Shown piece after piece: positions 42,967 through 51,122 of a stretch of DNA of 64,000 nt (its first letter is position 1; each line of letters begins with the position of its first letter). This DNA comes from Deltaproteobacteria bacterium (GTDB taxonomy: Bacteria; Acidobacteriota; Thermoanaerobaculia; Multivoradales; JAHZIX01). The position numbers and the translations under genes are program-made. The notes below the pieces were generated by a model. It was not told the DNA's origin. It was given only the letters and a program-made list of their open reading frames with translations, and did not search any database. Location of the stretch: assembly GCA_022601195.1 (NCBI GenBank), contig JAHZIX010000017.1:372001-436000 (forward strand), read 5' to 3'.

Positions 42967-44078
42967 CGACCGTTCTCATGAAAGCCACCTCCCTCTGGTG
43001 GTCCTGGCTCCCTCCCCTGGCCATTCAAGGGGGCTTGCTGATCCTCTTGGTCACCGCGATAGATTTTTCGCTGCCCCGTCGCACTTGGCCCCAACTGCGG
43101 GCGGCCCTTTGGTCCTTAGCTCTGGTGAAGCTCTGCCTGCCCCCGTCCCTGACCTCTCCGGTCAGCCTACTCCAGTGGTCACCGGAGCCACTTGCAGGGC
43201 TCGGGAGCGCCAGTGGGCTGACGAAGTGGGCTGAAATGCAGAGCCCGGTATTCCTGACCACTTGGGCCAAGATTCTCTTCCTGACCTGGTTTGGAGGAGT
43301 TTTCGTATTCGCCATCGTCGGCTTGGTGCGCTATCGCCAAGAGAGGAAACGCTGGAGACGGTCCGCGATTCCCCCAAACTCAGAATGGCTCTCTATCGCT
43401 ATCCAAGAGGCAGGGGATCGCCTCGCCATGAAAAGACTCCCTGCTGTGTTCCTCCAGCCCGCCTCGAGTACCCCATTCGTGTTGGGAGCACTCAAACCGG
43501 AGGTTCATCTGCCTGCAGACCTGGCCCCGGAGGAGGCTCACCACGTCTTGCTCCATGAGCTTTCTCACGTTGCCCGTCGGGATGTTTGGTGGGCAGCAGC
43601 GGCAGCTACCCTTCAGGTGCTCTATTGGTTCCACCCTCTCGTATGGTGGGCTCGGGGGCGATTTGCCGTGGTCAATGAGCAATGCTGTGACCGCTCTGTG
43701 GCCAAGGTTCTGGGACCAGACTCCCCCGCCTACCGCAAGACTCTTCTCCGCTTCGCAGCTCGCCGCTTCGCTCTGCCCAAGAGCAGCATCGGCTTCGTCC
43801 GTCCCCGCAGCGCTCTCTTGCTCCGCCTCGCCCTTCTCGAACACCCGTTCGCCGAAAAAGTGTGGCTGAAGCGTTTCGTGACCTCCTTGGTCACAACGGC
43901 TCTTCTGGTTGCCTGTATCCCCATGGCGAGCCAGGCCGAAAGCGCAGTCGGAACTATTGCCGAGGCCATCGACCGGCCACCGGGCTGTCTACAGATCCGC
44001 TATCTCGTGTTGCAGAAACTGGCTCAGGAAGAAGGATTCCTGCAGCCAGACCAGGATGATTCCATCGTTTCCCCTTGA
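42963..44078 (+). CDS. M56-family membrane metallopeptidase (BlaR1-like, no sensor domain)
   Basis: 371 residues. N-terminal TM helices (LAIQGGLLILLVTAI, LFLTWFGGVFVFAIVGLV) flank a cytoplasmic zinc protease domain with HELSH at 198-202 and NEQCCD (Glu239 third ligand). A further TM helix lies near 305-320 (LVTTALLVACIPMAS). Only about 45 residues follow, so the penicillin-binding sensor of BlaR1 is absent. It probably relays an unknown envelope signal to cleave the BlaI-like repressor. It overlaps the repressor gene by 4 bp and precedes the DUF1579 gene by 14 bp. Confidence 0.88.
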   Translation: MTTVLMKATSLWWSWLPPLAIQGGLLILLVTAIDFSLPRRTWPQLRAALWSLALVKLCLPPSLTSPVSLLQWSPEPLAGLGSASGLTKWAEMQSPVFLTTWAKILFLTWFGGVFVFAIVGLVRYRQERKRWRRSAIPPNSEWLSIAIQEAGDRLAMKRLPAVFLQPASSTPFVLGALKPEVHLPADLAPEEAHHVLLHELSHVARRDVWWAAAAATLQVLYWFHPLVWWARGRFAVVNEQCCDRSVAKVLGPDSPAYRKTLLRFAARRFALPKSSIGFVRPRSALLLRLALLEHPFAEKVWLKRFVTSLVTTALLVACIPMASQAESAVGTIAEAIDRPPGCLQIRYLVLQKLAQEEGFLQPDQDDSIVSP

Positions 44079-44092
44079 GAAGGAGAACCTAG

Positions 44093-44755
44093 ATGCCCCA
44101 TATGAGCTCGCCGACCTACCGCTGTCCTTCCCTCTTTGGCACCTTGGGAGGTCTACTCTTCGCTGCGTTGCTAGCTCTTCTGCTGGCCTTTCCGGCTCAC
44201 GGGGAAGAGGGAGAAAAAACGATCTCTACCGACCAGCTGGCAGCGATGATGGAAAAGGCCCGGACCATCACCCAACCCTCCGAGCACCACCAGGCATTGA
44301 AACGATTTCTAGGAACCTGGGAGACGGCTCTGAGCATCACTATGGGAGGTGGTAGGTCACCGGCTGAAAAAGGCGAGACCACCTTCAGCTGGCTCATCGA
44401 TGGCCGGTGGGTCCAGGGCAAGGGCAAGGGAACCCTCATGGGACTCCCGTCCGAAACCTTCATGCTTCTCGGCTATGACAACTTCAAGAAGAGTTACGTC
44501 ACCGCTTCGGTGAGCAATATGGATACCGCCATGATCACCTCGGAAGGCGATATGGATCCCGGTGGCAAGGCGCTACTCACCTACGGCACCTTGGATGAAT
44601 ACCTCACCGGCGAGCACGACAAGATGGTCAAGACAATCTGGCGGTTCCTCTCCGAAGACGAAATCCTCATGGAGCTCCATGATCTACCCATCGGTGAAAA
44701 CCACACCCAAGTCGTCGAAATCCGCTTCAAGCGGAAGAAAGGGAGTCCGTCATGA
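44093..44755 (+). CDS. DUF1579-family secreted protein
   Basis: 220 residues with a signal peptide (FGTLGGLLFAALLALLLAFPAHGEE). The body matches DUF1579: EHHQALKRFLGTWETALSI near the start, FSWLIDGRWVQGKGKGTLMG and FMLLGYDNFKKSYVTASVSNM. Function of the family is unknown; the fold is a lipocalin-like barrel. ATG 44093 follows AGAAGGAGAA; ATG 44102 is also possible. It sits in the BlaI-controlled operon and overlaps the SRPBCC gene (ATGA). Confidence 0.85.
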   Translation: MPHMSSPTYRCPSLFGTLGGLLFAALLALLLAFPAHGEEGEKTISTDQLAAMMEKARTITQPSEHHQALKRFLGTWETALSITMGGGRSPAEKGETTFSWLIDGRWVQGKGKGTLMGLPSETFMLLGYDNFKKSYVTASVSNMDTAMITSEGDMDPGGKALLTYGTLDEYLTGEHDKMVKTIWRFLSEDEILMELHDLPIGENHTQVVEIRFKRKKGSPS

Positions 44756-45219
44756 GTGGATTCGAAGTTTCCCGTTCCATCGCCGCTCCCATCGAGGAAG
44801 TGTTCGACGCCGCTACAGACCTGAGATCCGCGCCAGACCGAGTCTCAGGAATTGTCGAGCTAGAAGTGCTCACCGACGGTCCGGTGGGTGCCGGGACTCG
44901 GTTTCGCGAGAAGAGGATCATGTTCGGCAAAGAAGCCACCGAAGAGATGGAGATCCAAGACTTCGACCCGCCCAACCGCTACTCCGTGAGAGCCGAAAAT
45001 CATGGCTGCCTGTACCTGAGCGAGTTCCGATTCCAAGAAGAGAACGACGGGACGTTGGTGACTTTCGCCTTTGAAAGCAAAGGACTCACCACGTTTGCCA
45101 AAATCATGTTGGTGCTCACCAAACCTCTCATGAAGACCATGATCAAATGCGTCGTGCAAGATCTGGACGACATCAAAGCCTATATGGAAGGGCGACCGGC
45201 TAAAAAAGTTGGTGGCTAG
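44752..45219 (+). CDS. SRPBCC-family (START/Bet v 1-like) protein
   Basis: 155 residues starting VSRSIAAPIEEVFDAATDL, the standard opening of polyketide-cyclase/SRPBCC lipid-binding proteins, then VGAGTRFREKRIMFGKEATEEMEI, FDPPNRYSV, TLVTFAFESKG and a long C-terminal helix with a Lys-rich end. The fold holds hydrophobic ligands. The ligand is unknown. It is the last gene of the BlaI-controlled operon and converges on the peptide array. Confidence 0.87.
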   Translation: MSGFEVSRSIAAPIEEVFDAATDLRSAPDRVSGIVELEVLTDGPVGAGTRFREKRIMFGKEATEEMEIQDFDPPNRYSVRAENHGCLYLSEFRFQEENDGTLVTFAFESKGLTTFAKIMLVLTKPLMKTMIKCVVQDLDDIKAYMEGRPAKKVGG

Positions 45220-45249
45220 AAGCCTTCGAGGAGGCAGCTGGCTAAACCA

Positions 45250-45281
45250 AGGAGGCCCGGGCAGTATCTCCCGGACCTCCT
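45250..45281. terminator. Hairpin between SRPBCC gene and peptide array
   Basis: A 12-bp stem with one mismatch (AGGAGGCCCGGG / CCCGGACCTCCT), 8-nt loop. On the minus strand it is followed by TTGGTTT, so it could terminate the array; it also lies just after the plus-strand operon. Confidence 0.6.
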
Positions 45282-45296
45282 AGAGGCCTTCAGCAG

Positions 45297-45356
45297 CTAG
45301 CCTCCGGCAACGATCGTGGCTCTCATTCCAGCTCGCAGAGCAGTCTGTACAGTCAA
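45297..45356 (-). CDS. Tiny peptide ORF, copy 4 of array (19 aa)
   Basis: TTG at 45356 starts LTVQTALRAGMRATIVAGG, stop TAG. AAAGGAGGTGAT lies 8 nt upstream of the TTG (core to start). An in-frame ATG two codons earlier (21-residue form) is too close to the ribosome binding site, with 2 nt between. Compared with copy 3, codon changes are synonymous (CTT/CTG, ATT/ATC, GGC/GGA) or conservative (V/L, S/A, S/T). No Cys, no signal peptide. Function unknown. Confidence 0.65.
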   Translation of the reverse strand: MTVQTALRAGMRATIVAGG

Positions 45357-45406
45357 GGTCATCACCTCCTTTCGTCCCACGCGCTTTGGAGTTGCCGACA
45401 GAGTTT

Positions 45407-45430
45407 GGTCCGAGGACTCTTCCTCGGACC
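45407..45430. other. Intercistronic stem-loop within peptide array
   Basis: A perfect 10-bp stem (GGTCCGAGGA / TCCTCGGACC) with loop CTCT lies between copies 3 and 4. No U-tract follows in either direction, so an RNA-processing or stability element is more likely than a terminator. Confidence 0.6.
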
Positions 45431-45446
45431 TCCTTGGAGTTCTCAG

Positions 45447-45506
45447 CTAGCCGCCGACAAGAATCGAGGATCTCATTCCAACTCGAAGAGAAGTCTGTAG
45501 AGTCAA
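45447..45506 (-). CDS. Tiny peptide ORF, copy 3 of array (19 aa)
   Basis: TTG at 45506 starts LTLQTSLRVGMRSSILVGG, stop TAG. AAAGGAGGTGAT is 8 nt upstream. An in-frame ATG at 45512 would add two residues but has poor spacing. It shares Gln4, Thr5, Gly10, Arg12, Ile15 and Gly19 with the other copies. Function unknown. Confidence 0.65.
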   Translation of the reverse strand: MTLQTSLRVGMRSSILVGG

Positions 45507-45543
45507 GGTCATCACCTCCTTTCGTCGCACGATTTGGAGTTAC

Positions 45544-45603
45544 CTATCCGGATTCGATGATCTCTGCCCGTAGCCCAGCGGAGACTGTCGTCTGCACTTT
45601 CAT
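45544..45603 (-). CDS. Tiny peptide ORF, copy 2 of array (19 aa)
   Basis: ATG at 45603 starts MKVQTTVSAGLRAEIIESG, stop TAG. AAAGGAGGTGATC (45606-45618) has its core 7 nt before the ATG. Against copy 1 only two residues differ (A/T at 6, Q/E at 14), while six codons differ synonymously at the third base. That pattern indicates selection on the peptide rather than on the DNA. Confidence 0.75.
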   Translation of the reverse strand: MKVQTTVSAGLRAEIIESG

Positions 45604-45688
45604 CAGATCACCTCCTTTCGCCGCACTATTTGAAATCGCCGAAAGAGTGAGGACCGAGGCGCCTGCCCGGACCAGCCAGAAAAGAGAC

Positions 45689-45748
45689 CTATCCGGATTC
45701 GATGATTTGAGCTCGGAGTCCGGCGGAGACGGCTGTCTGCACTTTCAT
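45689..45748 (-). CDS. Tiny peptide ORF, copy 1 of array (19 aa)
   Basis: ATG at 45748 starts MKVQTAVSAGLRAQIIESG, stop TAG. AAAGGAGGTGATC (45751-45763) has its core 7 nt upstream and can pair with 13 bases of the 16S rRNA tail. The frame is open further upstream to an ATG near 45814, but the ribosome binding site marks the short form. It is the first copy on the minus strand, 137 bp after dnaB. I recall short bacterial ORFs opening MKVKTxVKAG, which may be related; this is memory, not a search result. Confidence 0.75.
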   Translation of the reverse strand: MKVQTAVSAGLRAQIIESG

Positions 45749-45884
45749 GGGATCACCTCCTTTCGGTACAGCCAGGACCTGCACCCTTCCGGAATCGAAA
45801 GACATGCCTGTCCCTACTCCCTGTTGCGGAAGGAGAAAGAAAATCGGGTCACCGCCGCTGGAGGCTCGACCTGGGCTTGACGGG

Positions 45885-47297
45885 CTAAAAGGGAGCTGGT
45901 GAGTCGTCGAAGGGAGAGGAAGCGGAGTCTAAGCCGTCCGGATCGGGATTCTTGAAGGAGGTGATCTCGCCGACGAAGATGAGCGGCACGGTGCCGGTTT
46001 CGCCACTCCGATGCTTGGCGATGATCAATTCTGCGCTGCCCCGCTTCTCAGGGTCGTCCGGGTAGTAGATCTCTTCCCGAAACACGAAGCACACCATGTC
46101 GGCATCCTGCTCGATGGCTCCGGACTCTCGAAGATCGGCCAGTTGGGGCCGGTGGTCACCGGTTCGCCGTTCCGGGTTACGGGACAGCTGGGACAGGGCA
46201 ATGACCGGGATCTCGAGCTCTTTGGCCAACTGCTTTAGGCCACGGCTGATAGCGGCTATCTCCAGATTGCGATTCTCGTACTTGCCCCCCGCTTGCATCA
46301 GCTGGAGGTAGTCGAGAATGACCAGACCGAGCCCCTTCTCCGCTTTCAAGCGTCTGGCCTTCGAAGTCAGCTCCAACAGAGATGGGTTTGGAGAATCGTC
46401 GATGTAGAGGGGAGCCGTCTTGGTTCGCCGCACCGCGTCGTGGACCCGCTGCCATTGTTGGTCCGATAGCAGGCCCGAGCGCAACTTCGAAAAGCTGATG
46501 TCAGCCTCGGAACACAGCAAACGAAGGGCCAACTCCTGTTCACTCATCTCGAGGGAGAAGATGCCCACTCCGGTGTTCTCGTTCATCGCGACATGGTGAG
46601 CAATATTGAGGGCAAGACTGGTCTTGCCCATACCAGGACGACCGGCGACGATGACCAGGTTTCCCTTGTTGAGGCCGTGGGAAATGCGATCGAACTCACG
46701 GAAACCCGTAGCGACCCCAATCAAGGAGCTGCCGGGACGGTCCTCCAATTCCAGAACCGCTTCTTCTAGAACTATGGAAAGGCGGGTGAAACCACGCTGG
46801 ATGGTTTCTTCCCCTAGGCTGAGAACGGCCTGTTCCGCCTTGGCCAGCGCCTCTTGAGCCTCCAAACCACCTTCCTGGCAGTCACGAATGATCTCGGCAG
46901 AGGCCTGGATCAGCCGCCGACGAACCGACCGTTCCTTGACGATCTCTGCATAGGTGTCGACGCGGGATAAATCCGGTAGATCGACATCGAGAGTAGCCAG
47001 ATAGGCGAGCCCGCCCGCCGCTTCCAGCTCAGCTCTCTGTTCGAGCCTCGCCTGGACGGTGCGCAGATCGATTTCGACCAGCTGGTCTTGAAGGTCGATC
47101 ATGGCCTGATAGAGCAGCCGATGACGTTCTAGATAGTAGTCCTCGGCGCTCAGGCGACCCGCGATCACCGGCAGCGAAGAGGGCTCCAAAAGGATGGCAG
47201 CGAGCACGGCGCGCTCCGCCTCCTGACTGTGGGGCAAAGTCAGGTTCTGTTGCAGAGGTTCCAGCATGGGGGCACGAGACTTAGATTGGCGTTTCAA
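45885..47297 (-). CDS. dnaB: Replicative DNA helicase DnaB
   Basis: 470 residues. The N-terminal DnaB domain has LPHSQEAERAVLAAILLEP and SAEDYYLERHRLLYQAMIDL. The C-terminal RecA-like domain has Walker A VAGRPGMGKTSLALNIA, IFSLEMSEQELALRLL, Walker B LVILDYLQLM and VIALSQLSRNPERRTGDHRPQLADLRESGAIEQDAD. It unwinds DNA ahead of the replisome as a hexamer. TTG at 47297 and ATG at 47264 are both possible starts, neither with a strong ribosome binding site. The peptide array lies directly downstream on the same strand. Confidence 0.95.
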   Translation of the reverse strand: MKRQSKSRAPMLEPLQQNLTLPHSQEAERAVLAAILLEPSSLPVIAGRLSAEDYYLERHRLLYQAMIDLQDQLVEIDLRTVQARLEQRAELEAAGGLAYLATLDVDLPDLSRVDTYAEIVKERSVRRRLIQASAEIIRDCQEGGLEAQEALAKAEQAVLSLGEETIQRGFTRLSIVLEEAVLELEDRPGSSLIGVATGFREFDRISHGLNKGNLVIVAGRPGMGKTSLALNIAHHVAMNENTGVGIFSLEMSEQELALRLLCSEADISFSKLRSGLLSDQQWQRVHDAVRRTKTAPLYIDDSPNPSLLELTSKARRLKAEKGLGLVILDYLQLMQAGGKYENRNLEIAAISRGLKQLAKELEIPVIALSQLSRNPERRTGDHRPQLADLRESGAIEQDADMVCFVFREEIYYPDDPEKRGSAELIIAKHRSGETGTVPLIFVGEITSFKNPDPDGLDSASSPFDDSPAPF

Positions 47298-47518
47298 GAC
47301 TGCCCAGTCTAGGCAAAACCGGCAAGGGGTGCAATGACCGCGAGGCCGAAAAAGAGGCTCCCGCCCGTGGAGCGAGAGAGCTCGAAGCCTACCTTTCTCG
47401 AGAAAAGGCTAGTTGGGGGGAACTTTTCGCTAGAATCTTGCGTAGATCCAACCAGAAACGATAAGCCCTACACTGACTCGGCGACCCGCTGGTTCGCTGA
47501 CTCGCAGGAGATTTCTCC

Positions 47519-48604
47519 ATGAGACCACTGTCGAAGACTCGGTCCGCTGCCTTTGTGAATCTCGGCCTGGCCCTGAGCCTCGCTTTTGGGGGCACCACTC
47601 GGGCTGCCGACCCCTTCGCTCACACCTACTCCATCGTTGCTCAAGATCCTGAGACGGGAAATTTCGGGGTGGCCGTCCAGAGCCACTGGTTTCAAGTTGG
47701 AGTGCTCGTGCCTTGGGCAGAGGCTGGCGTTGGTGCCGTCACCACGCAGAGCTTCGTCAAAGTCGAGTACGGCCCCGATGGCCTCGCCCTCATGCGCTCC
47801 GGAGCCTCCGCCGCGGAAGCTCTGCAGAGACTTCTCGATGCGGACCCCCAGCGCCAAGTTCGGCAGGTGGCCATGGTCGATGCCAAAGGAAGGACGGCGA
47901 CCTGGACCGGGGAGAATTGTGTGGCGGAAGCCGGCGGCCAGAGCGGCAAGGGTTACTCGGTACAGGCCAATATGATGGACAAGGCTACGGTGTGGCCCGC
48001 CATGGCCGAAGCTTACGAGAATGCCGAGGGCAGCTTCGCCGAGCGCCTTCTCCAAGCCCTAGAGGCTGCTGAAGGGCAGGGCGGAGACATCCGTGGCCGT
48101 CAGAGCGGCGCCCTGATCATTGTCAGTGCCAAGAACACCGGTCAGCCCTGGAAAGATCGGCTGGTAGACCTCCGCATCGATGATCACGAGAATCCCGTCA
48201 GAGAATTGCGGCGTCTCCTCGGCCTCCACCAAGCTTATGAATCCATGAACGCCGGAGATGACGCCGTCTCCTTAGGTGATGTCGACAAGGCGGTGCAGTT
48301 CTATAGCCGAGCCGTCGACCTCGCTCCGGACATTGTCGAGCTGCCTTTCTGGCAGGCGGTGACACTCTTCCTTGCGGACCGGGAAGACGAAGCCCTCTCT
48401 ATTTTTCGACAGGTATTCGCCCGGGAGGAGCGTTGGCATCGGTTGATCCCTCGCCTTCCCGCGGCAGGTCTTCTCCCCGACGACCCCAAGAAGATACAGA
48501 AGATTCTCGCTGTCGGCCCCACTGGGAGCGCACCGGCTACCGGCAAGGAGCCGCCGAAAACCAGCGAAAGGAGGCCGGTCGGCGGAGCGACGTCAGGTTT
48601 CTAG
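47519..48604 (+). CDS. DUF1028-family Ntn-hydrolase-like protein, secreted, with TPR-like tail
   Basis: 361 residues with a signal peptide (NLGLALSLAFGGTTRAAD). Residues ~30-230 match DUF1028: HTYSIVAQDPETGNFGVAVQSHWFQVGVLVPWAEAGVGAVTTQSF, then GRTATWTGENCVAEAGG and GKGYSVQANMM. Proteins of this group adopt an Ntn-hydrolase-like fold; activity is largely unknown. Residues ~235-300 look like TPR helices (LGDVDKAVQFYSRAVDLAPDIVE, DREDEALSIFRQVF). The 3' end overlaps the convergent VWA-FHA gene by 12 bp. Confidence 0.87.
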   Translation: MRPLSKTRSAAFVNLGLALSLAFGGTTRAADPFAHTYSIVAQDPETGNFGVAVQSHWFQVGVLVPWAEAGVGAVTTQSFVKVEYGPDGLALMRSGASAAEALQRLLDADPQRQVRQVAMVDAKGRTATWTGENCVAEAGGQSGKGYSVQANMMDKATVWPAMAEAYENAEGSFAERLLQALEAAEGQGGDIRGRQSGALIIVSAKNTGQPWKDRLVDLRIDDHENPVRELRRLLGLHQAYESMNAGDDAVSLGDVDKAVQFYSRAVDLAPDIVELPFWQAVTLFLADREDEALSIFRQVFAREERWHRLIPRLPAAGLLPDDPKKIQKILAVGPTGSAPATGKEPPKTSERRPVGGATSGF

Positions 48605-50269
48605 GACAATGCGCAAGATCGTTTCGCTGGTACCGATCAGATCATTGCTCTTCAGGCGCCGTGGCTCATTGAGGGTGTGTCCTCCCATGCGGGTTGGGCT
48701 ACCCGGAGCCAGGTTCTTGACATAGAACTGTCCGTTTTCCTGGGTAATCTCGAACTGTTCAGGAGCGATACCGGGCTCATCCCCTAGGACGCAGTCGCAG
48801 GTCGACCTAGCCCCGACCACAGCCCGTTCTCGAAACGAAACCTTGTATTCCTTGCCCTTGCGGCTACCCCGCACCACGATGAGCCGCAAGGATCGAAGTT
48901 TGAGGACAGAGCCTGAGGTTGCCGCTACTTCCGGAAAATCTTTATTGGTCTGGGCAGGAACCGAAGGGGTGAACTTAGGCCCTTTCTCATCGCTCGACGG
49001 GACCCCGGCGGAGCTTCCCTCTAGAAGGCTATCCTCTTCTTCTCCCGGCTTCGCCGGTCGAGTCACCAGCCAGGCCAGCAAAACAAAGAGAACCGCCGCC
49101 AGGGCATAGAGCCACCAGGGAATGCTCTGCCACCGACCCACCGGTTCCCCAGCCCCCGAGGCCGCCGTATCGCTTCCAGACTGGCGACTCCCACTCCCCT
49201 CCTCGCCGACGCCACTGCCGTTGGAAGCACTGCCGCCAGAACCGCCGCCGCTAGAACCACTGCCTGAGGATCCATCTCCGTCGGAGTCTGCCGAAGCCCC
49301 AGGAGTGGCCAAGGTCGGAAGCGGCAGCAGTCTCACGTCGGTTCCCCGGGACAGCACCTGTTGCCCGGTAGAGAGGTTCAATTGAAGACGGTAGACCCGA
49401 CCATCGCTACGACAGGAAGGGCAAACGACATCGGCGACCCAAACGCGCCGAATCGCTTGGCGGATAGCCCCGTAGGACTCGGCAAACTCGGTGCGCTGAG
49501 CTTCAAAAAAACTGCCACCGGAGACGGTAGCGAGGCGTTTGAGCACGGCCAGGAATGTCTGCCTACGGTCATCCGGTCGCAACCGGCTGTAGCCAATGGC
49601 ATGAATGGGAACGGGATCTTCTCGCAGCTTCTCCACGACATCTTCCAGAGCCAGCCCACTTCCTTCGTCGAGACCGTCTGTTAGGACCGCCAAGACCCGG
49701 CGGCCGGGGATGCCCTCATCCCTTCTTTGACTGAGCTCCAAGGCGTCGAAAAGGGCGCGGTGCAGGAGAGTCCGATTGTCCGTCGGTCCTAAGGAGGCCA
49801 GGCCTTCCTGAAGCTGATTCTTGTCCTGGGTGAAATCCACCACGACCCGGCTTTCCGAGCCAAAGGCGATCACCGCTCCCCAATCCTTCGGTTCCAGATC
49901 GCCGACCCAGGAGCTCAGGGCCTCTCGAATGCCATCGAATTGCCTTGGGGTCAAAGACTTGGAGATGTCCACCAAGAAGATGTAGGCCACACCCTCACCA
50001 CTGCCCTCAAAAGGCTCCAGACGGTCCACTCGCCCGCGATTCTCGCCGATGGTAGCGCTCAGGTCCGTCGCCGCGAGGCCCGTCAGAGGAGTCTCCCCCT
50101 CACCCAAGGCATCCAAATAGACCCGTAAGGACGCCGGTTGGTCTCCCGTCTGACGAGCATGGCTGACCGTGAAGCGCTCCGCAGCTACTGCCGGTGAAAC
50201 ACTGGTGGCAAAGAGGAGACTACAAACGGCTAAGCGATGAAATAGGGTCGCGAGTCTCGGATTTCGCAT
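48593..50269 (-). CDS. Secreted VWA-domain protein with TM helix and cytoplasmic FHA domain
   Basis: 558 residues from ATG 50269, which gives a Sec signal (LAVCSLLFATSVSPAVAAE). A von Willebrand A domain follows, with MIDAS motif FLVDISKSLT and later VLAVLTDGLDEGSG. Next come a Gly/Ser-rich linker, one TM helix (WWLYALAAVLFVLLAWLVT), and a C-terminal FHA domain (KEYKVSFRERAVVGARSTCDCVLGDEPGIAPEQFEI). FHA domains bind phosphothreonine, so the protein could link an extracytoplasmic adhesion or chaperone-like VWA domain to a Ser/Thr-kinase signal inside. No kinase gene is nearby. Confidence 0.87.
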   Translation of the reverse strand: MRNPRLATLFHRLAVCSLLFATSVSPAVAAERFTVSHARQTGDQPASLRVYLDALGEGETPLTGLAATDLSATIGENRGRVDRLEPFEGSGEGVAYIFLVDISKSLTPRQFDGIREALSSWVGDLEPKDWGAVIAFGSESRVVVDFTQDKNQLQEGLASLGPTDNRTLLHRALFDALELSQRRDEGIPGRRVLAVLTDGLDEGSGLALEDVVEKLREDPVPIHAIGYSRLRPDDRRQTFLAVLKRLATVSGGSFFEAQRTEFAESYGAIRQAIRRVWVADVVCPSCRSDGRVYRLQLNLSTGQQVLSRGTDVRLLPLPTLATPGASADSDGDGSSGSGSSGGGSGGSASNGSGVGEEGSGSRQSGSDTAASGAGEPVGRWQSIPWWLYALAAVLFVLLAWLVTRPAKPGEEEDSLLEGSSAGVPSSDEKGPKFTPSVPAQTNKDFPEVAATSGSVLKLRSLRLIVVRGSRKGKEYKVSFRERAVVGARSTCDCVLGDEPGIAPEQFEITQENGQFYVKNLAPGSPTRMGGHTLNEPRRLKSNDLIGTSETILRIVLET

Positions 50270-51122
50270 AACGAACTCAGTCCTCAAACATGGAAAAACA
50301 GCTGCAGCACTCAATACTCGGGGCCTATGGATTGTACAAGCTGGGCACCGAGAGCGCCAAGAGTGGAATCACTGTGTAGTCTCTCAGTTTGAACTCGAAC
50401 CATCGCAGCGGCACAAACGGCCCATTTTGACAACGAATCCTGCCAGCGTGGCCTCGGCCGGAACCCTCGTAGCAGGGAAGGTCGGGTATCCGAGTACGGA
50501 ATGTAGCGCAGCGAGTACCGCACGCAGGGTGCCTAATCCGACAACGCCACGAACCTTCCAAAAAAGGCCGGATTCTTCAATCGCTGGTACCCAGCCTGCT
50601 GGTTGGTGACTCGTAGACGATGAGACCAGGATGGTAAATCGAGGATGGTGACACCTCTCTCGAGAATCTAGCTTCAAGTCCGGACACGACCTTGCCTTGC
50701 CTAGGAGACGGTTGGATGGCAGCCTTGGTGTACAATGGAGCTATGTATTCTCTCGCCACGAGCGAGGGATTTTGTAGACACCTTTTTTCACTCCGGAGAG
50801 CTCACCTCTCCGAGGACGATTGCGCTGACTCTCGTCACTGCTTCAGCGCCTTTTGAGACTCCGAAGATTTTTCAATGGAAGAGCTTCGGGGCCGATGTTT
50901 TGGGTGGTATGAAATGACTCCTAGGTTTTCTTTGGGTCTGGAGCCGAGACCGTTGCCCGTTGGCGACCAGTTTCCTAGCTCCTCCTCATTCTCCGCCAAA
51001 AATCCGTTTTCGAATTATCTAGATTCTCTGAAATTGCCCAAGCTTCACCTATCCGGTGCTCTCTTCGAGCAATCCGGTTTGGTCGGGTGCTCGGGCCAAG
51101 GTTAGAAAGAGGTAGGCCTGTC
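50270..51122. other. Gene-free divergent interval (~850 bp)
   Basis: The interval separates the VWA-FHA gene (minus) from the CmlA-like gene (plus). A 7-bp hairpin at 50794-50812 and a TACAAT hexamer near 50731 are the only structures I noted. Short ORFs on both strands lack ribosome binding sites and recognisable products. Confidence 0.45.

Noticed and set aside
45361..45766. Plus-strand matches to the 3' end of 16S rRNA (GATCACCTCCTTT) repeated four times
   Set aside because: Only 12-13 bases match and no upstream 16S sequence is present. Each match is the complement of a Shine-Dalgarno site in front of a conserved minus-strand ORF.
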